From the NCBI GenBank assembly GCA_029942065.1, contig JAPYTY010000005.1, forward strand, positions 1 through 23,053: a stretch of DNA of 23,053 bases. Direction: 5' to 3'. A model generated the notes under the pieces. It was not told where the DNA came from and did not search any database. It saw only the letters and a program-made list of their open reading frames with translations. The position numbers and the translations under genes were made by a program. This document shows, piece after piece, positions 21,532 through 23,053 of this stretch (its first letter is position 1; each line of letters opens with the position of its first letter). Source of the stretch: Acidobacteriota bacterium (lineage in GTDB: Bacteria > Acidobacteriota > UBA6911 > RPQK01 > JADFOI01).

Positions 21532-22836
21532 ATGAGTACACCTCCTTCCAAACCCGCTGCCAAGGACTCCGCAATCGGCGGGCAGCCGATCTGGTATCCC
21601 TATACCCAGATGAAGAATGCTCCTCCACCCCTGTCCGTCGAGCGGGCGGAGGGAGTTTATTTGCACACTTCCGATGGCCGGAAAATCCTGGATGGAATCT
21701 CTTCCTGGTGGGTCAACATTCACGGGCACAATCATCCTCGACTCAACCAGGCCCTCAGGGAGCAGGCCGATCGCTTTGCCCAGGTGATCTTTGCCGGATT
21801 CACCCATGAGCCGGCTGTTCTCCTGGCCAATGAGCTGGTCCAACGATCGCCCTCCAACCTGACCCACGTGTTCTTCTCCGACAACGGCTCCACCTCGGTG
21901 GAAGTGGCCCTGAAGATGGCCTACCAGAGTTGGAAAAACCGGGGGGAGGCGGACAGGAATCTTTTTGTGGCCTTCGATCACGCCTACCATGGAGACACGT
22001 TCGGAGCCATGGCAGTCGGCGGGGTGGACGTCTTTCATTCAGCCTACAGTGAACTGTTCTTTGAGGTGCGGCGAGCCAAATCGCCTTCCCGGCTAGCGGG
22101 GAATCCCGGTGCCGAGGATCTTGAAAAGATTCTGGAAGAAGAAGGAGACAAGGTGGCCGCTGTCATCATGGAGCCCATGGTCCAGGCGGCCGGGGGAATG
22201 ATCATCTGGCCTCGCGAGTTTCTGTGCCGGGTTCGGGAGTTGACCGCTCATCACGGCATTCCGCTGATTGCCGATGAAGTATTCACGGGCTTCGGGCGAA
22301 CGGGAAAAATGTTCGCCTGCCAGCACGGACCGATTGAGCCCGACATCATGTGTCTTTCCAAAGCGATAACCGGCGGCTACTTACCCCTGGCCGCTACCCT
22401 GGCTTCGGAAGAAATCTATCAGGCCTTCTTGAGCGATGACCGGAGAAAGACCCTTTTCCACGGCCACTCCTTCACGGGTAATGCCCTGGCCTGCGCCGTG
22501 GCCCTGGAAAGCCTGGCTCTGCTGGATGAAACCGGGCTGGACCGGGTACAGTCGCTGGAAACACTGTTCCGAGAGCGGCTGGCCAGGCTGGAGTCGCTGC
22601 CCGTGGTGGATGAAATCAGAGTCATCGGAGGACTGGCGGTGGCGGAGTTGCACCCGGAGAAAAACACCGGTTATCTGGATGCCCGTGGACCACGAATGGC
22701 CCAGGCCTTCCTCCAGCGAGGAATCCTGCTGCGTCCCCTGGGCAATGTTCTTTACTTTCTTCCCCCTTATGCGATCACCGATGAACAGGCCCATGGGGTC
22801 TTCGATGAAATCGAGGAGGTCTTATCTCATGAGTGA
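21532..22836 (+). CDS. bioA: Adenosylmethionine-8-amino-7-oxononanoate aminotransferase
   Basis: A 434-residue class III PLP aminotransferase that converts KAPA to DAPA with S-adenosylmethionine as amino donor in most BioA enzymes. BioA features are the N-terminal IWYPYTQM, SSWWVNIHGHNHPRLN, the PLP-phosphate region SDNGSTSVEVALKMA, YHGDTFGAMAVGG, the aspartate in IADEVFTGFGRTG, and Schiff-base lysine K277 in CLSKAITGGYLPLAAT. Near the C-terminus RPLGNVLYFLPPYAIT is typical. There is no obvious ribosome binding site, so translation may depend on bioD just upstream. The stop codon lies inside the start of the next gene. Confidence 0.95.
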   Translation: MSTPPSKPAAKDSAIGGQPIWYPYTQMKNAPPPLSVERAEGVYLHTSDGRKILDGISSWWVNIHGHNHPRLNQALREQADRFAQVIFAGFTHEPAVLLANELVQRSPSNLTHVFFSDNGSTSVEVALKMAYQSWKNRGEADRNLFVAFDHAYHGDTFGAMAVGGVDVFHSAYSELFFEVRRAKSPSRLAGNPGAEDLEKILEEEGDKVAAVIMEPMVQAAGGMIIWPREFLCRVRELTAHHGIPLIADEVFTGFGRTGKMFACQHGPIEPDIMCLSKAITGGYLPLAATLASEEIYQAFLSDDRRKTLFHGHSFTGNALACAVALESLALLDETGLDRVQSLETLFRERLARLESLPVVDEIRVIGGLAVAELHPEKNTGYLDARGPRMAQAFLQRGILLRPLGNVLYFLPPYAITDEQAHGVFDEIEEVLSHE

Positions 22837-23053
22837 AAAAACCAAGGTCAAAACCATGTCGAATCCCACCTCATCCAAGGACATCAGAGACGAAAACCCT
22901 CTGGAACGGCGCCGTTTCCTGGCCTATTTCTCGGGAGCCGGACTCACCGCCACGCTGTTCCCCGGTGTTCTGTGGGCCCGGATGCAGGAGGAAGAGGTCT
23001 CCCGGGTCACGGCGGAGATGGTGCGAGGCGCCGAGCAGCTTTCCGGGCTGGAG
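22829..23053 (+). CDS. N-terminus of a Tat-exported protein, probably an amidase
   Basis: Seventy-five residues are present and the gene runs off the window. The ATG overlaps the end of bioA by eight bases (ATGAGTGA) and has GAGGAGG at 22813-22819, nine bases upstream. Residues 27-50 form a twin-arginine signal (RRRFLAYFSGAGL, hydrophobic stretch, GVLWA). The mature start, with SRVTAEMVRGAEQLSGLE, resembles from memory the N-terminus of Tat-exported amidase-signature proteins of Acidobacteria. The catalytic part is outside the window, so the family is tentative. Confidence 0.75.
   Translation, partial: MSEKTKVKTMSNPTSSKDIRDENPLERRRFLAYFSGAGLTATLFPGVLWARMQEEEVSRVTAEMVRGAEQLSGLE

Overview
The window is 23 kb of a GC-rich bacterial genome. 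The likely source is an environmental Acidobacteriota or a similar soil or marine heterotroph. The clues are a DUF1592/DUF1587-type cytochrome c protein followed by the start of what looks like a DUF1552 protein, several secreted hydrolases, Tat-type signal peptides, a YtcJ-like amidohydrolase, and many short palindromic intergenic repeats. The phylum is an inference; no rRNA or other marker gene is present.

Layout. (1) 1-2468, minus strand: the first codons of a probable DUF1552 protein, overlapped by four bases with a complete 814-residue DUF1592 cytochrome c protein. (2) 2765-14053, plus strand: a long co-directional run. A secreted alpha/beta hydrolase carries an EF-hand-like insertion. 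It is followed by a UbiD-type decarboxylase, a TauD/TfdA-like Fe(II)/2-oxoglutarate dioxygenase, an extended SDR epimerase/dehydratase, a metallo-beta-lactamase-fold hydrolase, a nitrilase-superfamily amidohydrolase and an MFS permease, which together look like a catabolic cluster. After these come two tandem secreted NTF2-like paralogues, a Tat-exported alpha/beta hydrolase and an unrecognised membrane protein. (3) 14050-18336, minus strand: a VOC-fold protein, a secreted amidohydrolase and a DHA2-type drug exporter. (4) 18365-22836, plus strand: a biotin operon bioB-bioF-bioD-bioA with a good promoter, then the N-terminus of a Tat-exported protein, probably an amidase.

How the genes work together. 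BioF, BioA, BioD and BioB cover all four late steps from pimeloyl-thioester to biotin; no early (bioC/bioH/bioW) gene is in the window. The UbiD-dioxygenase-SDR-MBL-nitrilase-MFS run contains enzymes for uptake, C-N hydrolysis, decarboxylation and oxidative attack on a carboxylic or aromatic substrate. The substrate cannot be named from sequence, and no ubiX for the prenyl-FMN cofactor is present.

The most unusual feature is non-coding. Four intergenic islands (2701-2750, 4229-4593, 16486-16797, 20589-20847) and two smaller sites (8918-9052, 18405-18434) are built from a shared set of short hairpins and motifs. One motif (TTTCACCAC...AAGACACA) lies directly behind the stop codon of three unrelated genes, each time in sense orientation. 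One palindrome is intact before bioB but appears split by about 100 bp of other repeats before the nitrilase gene. Another repeat island sits inside the biotin operon between bioF and bioD.
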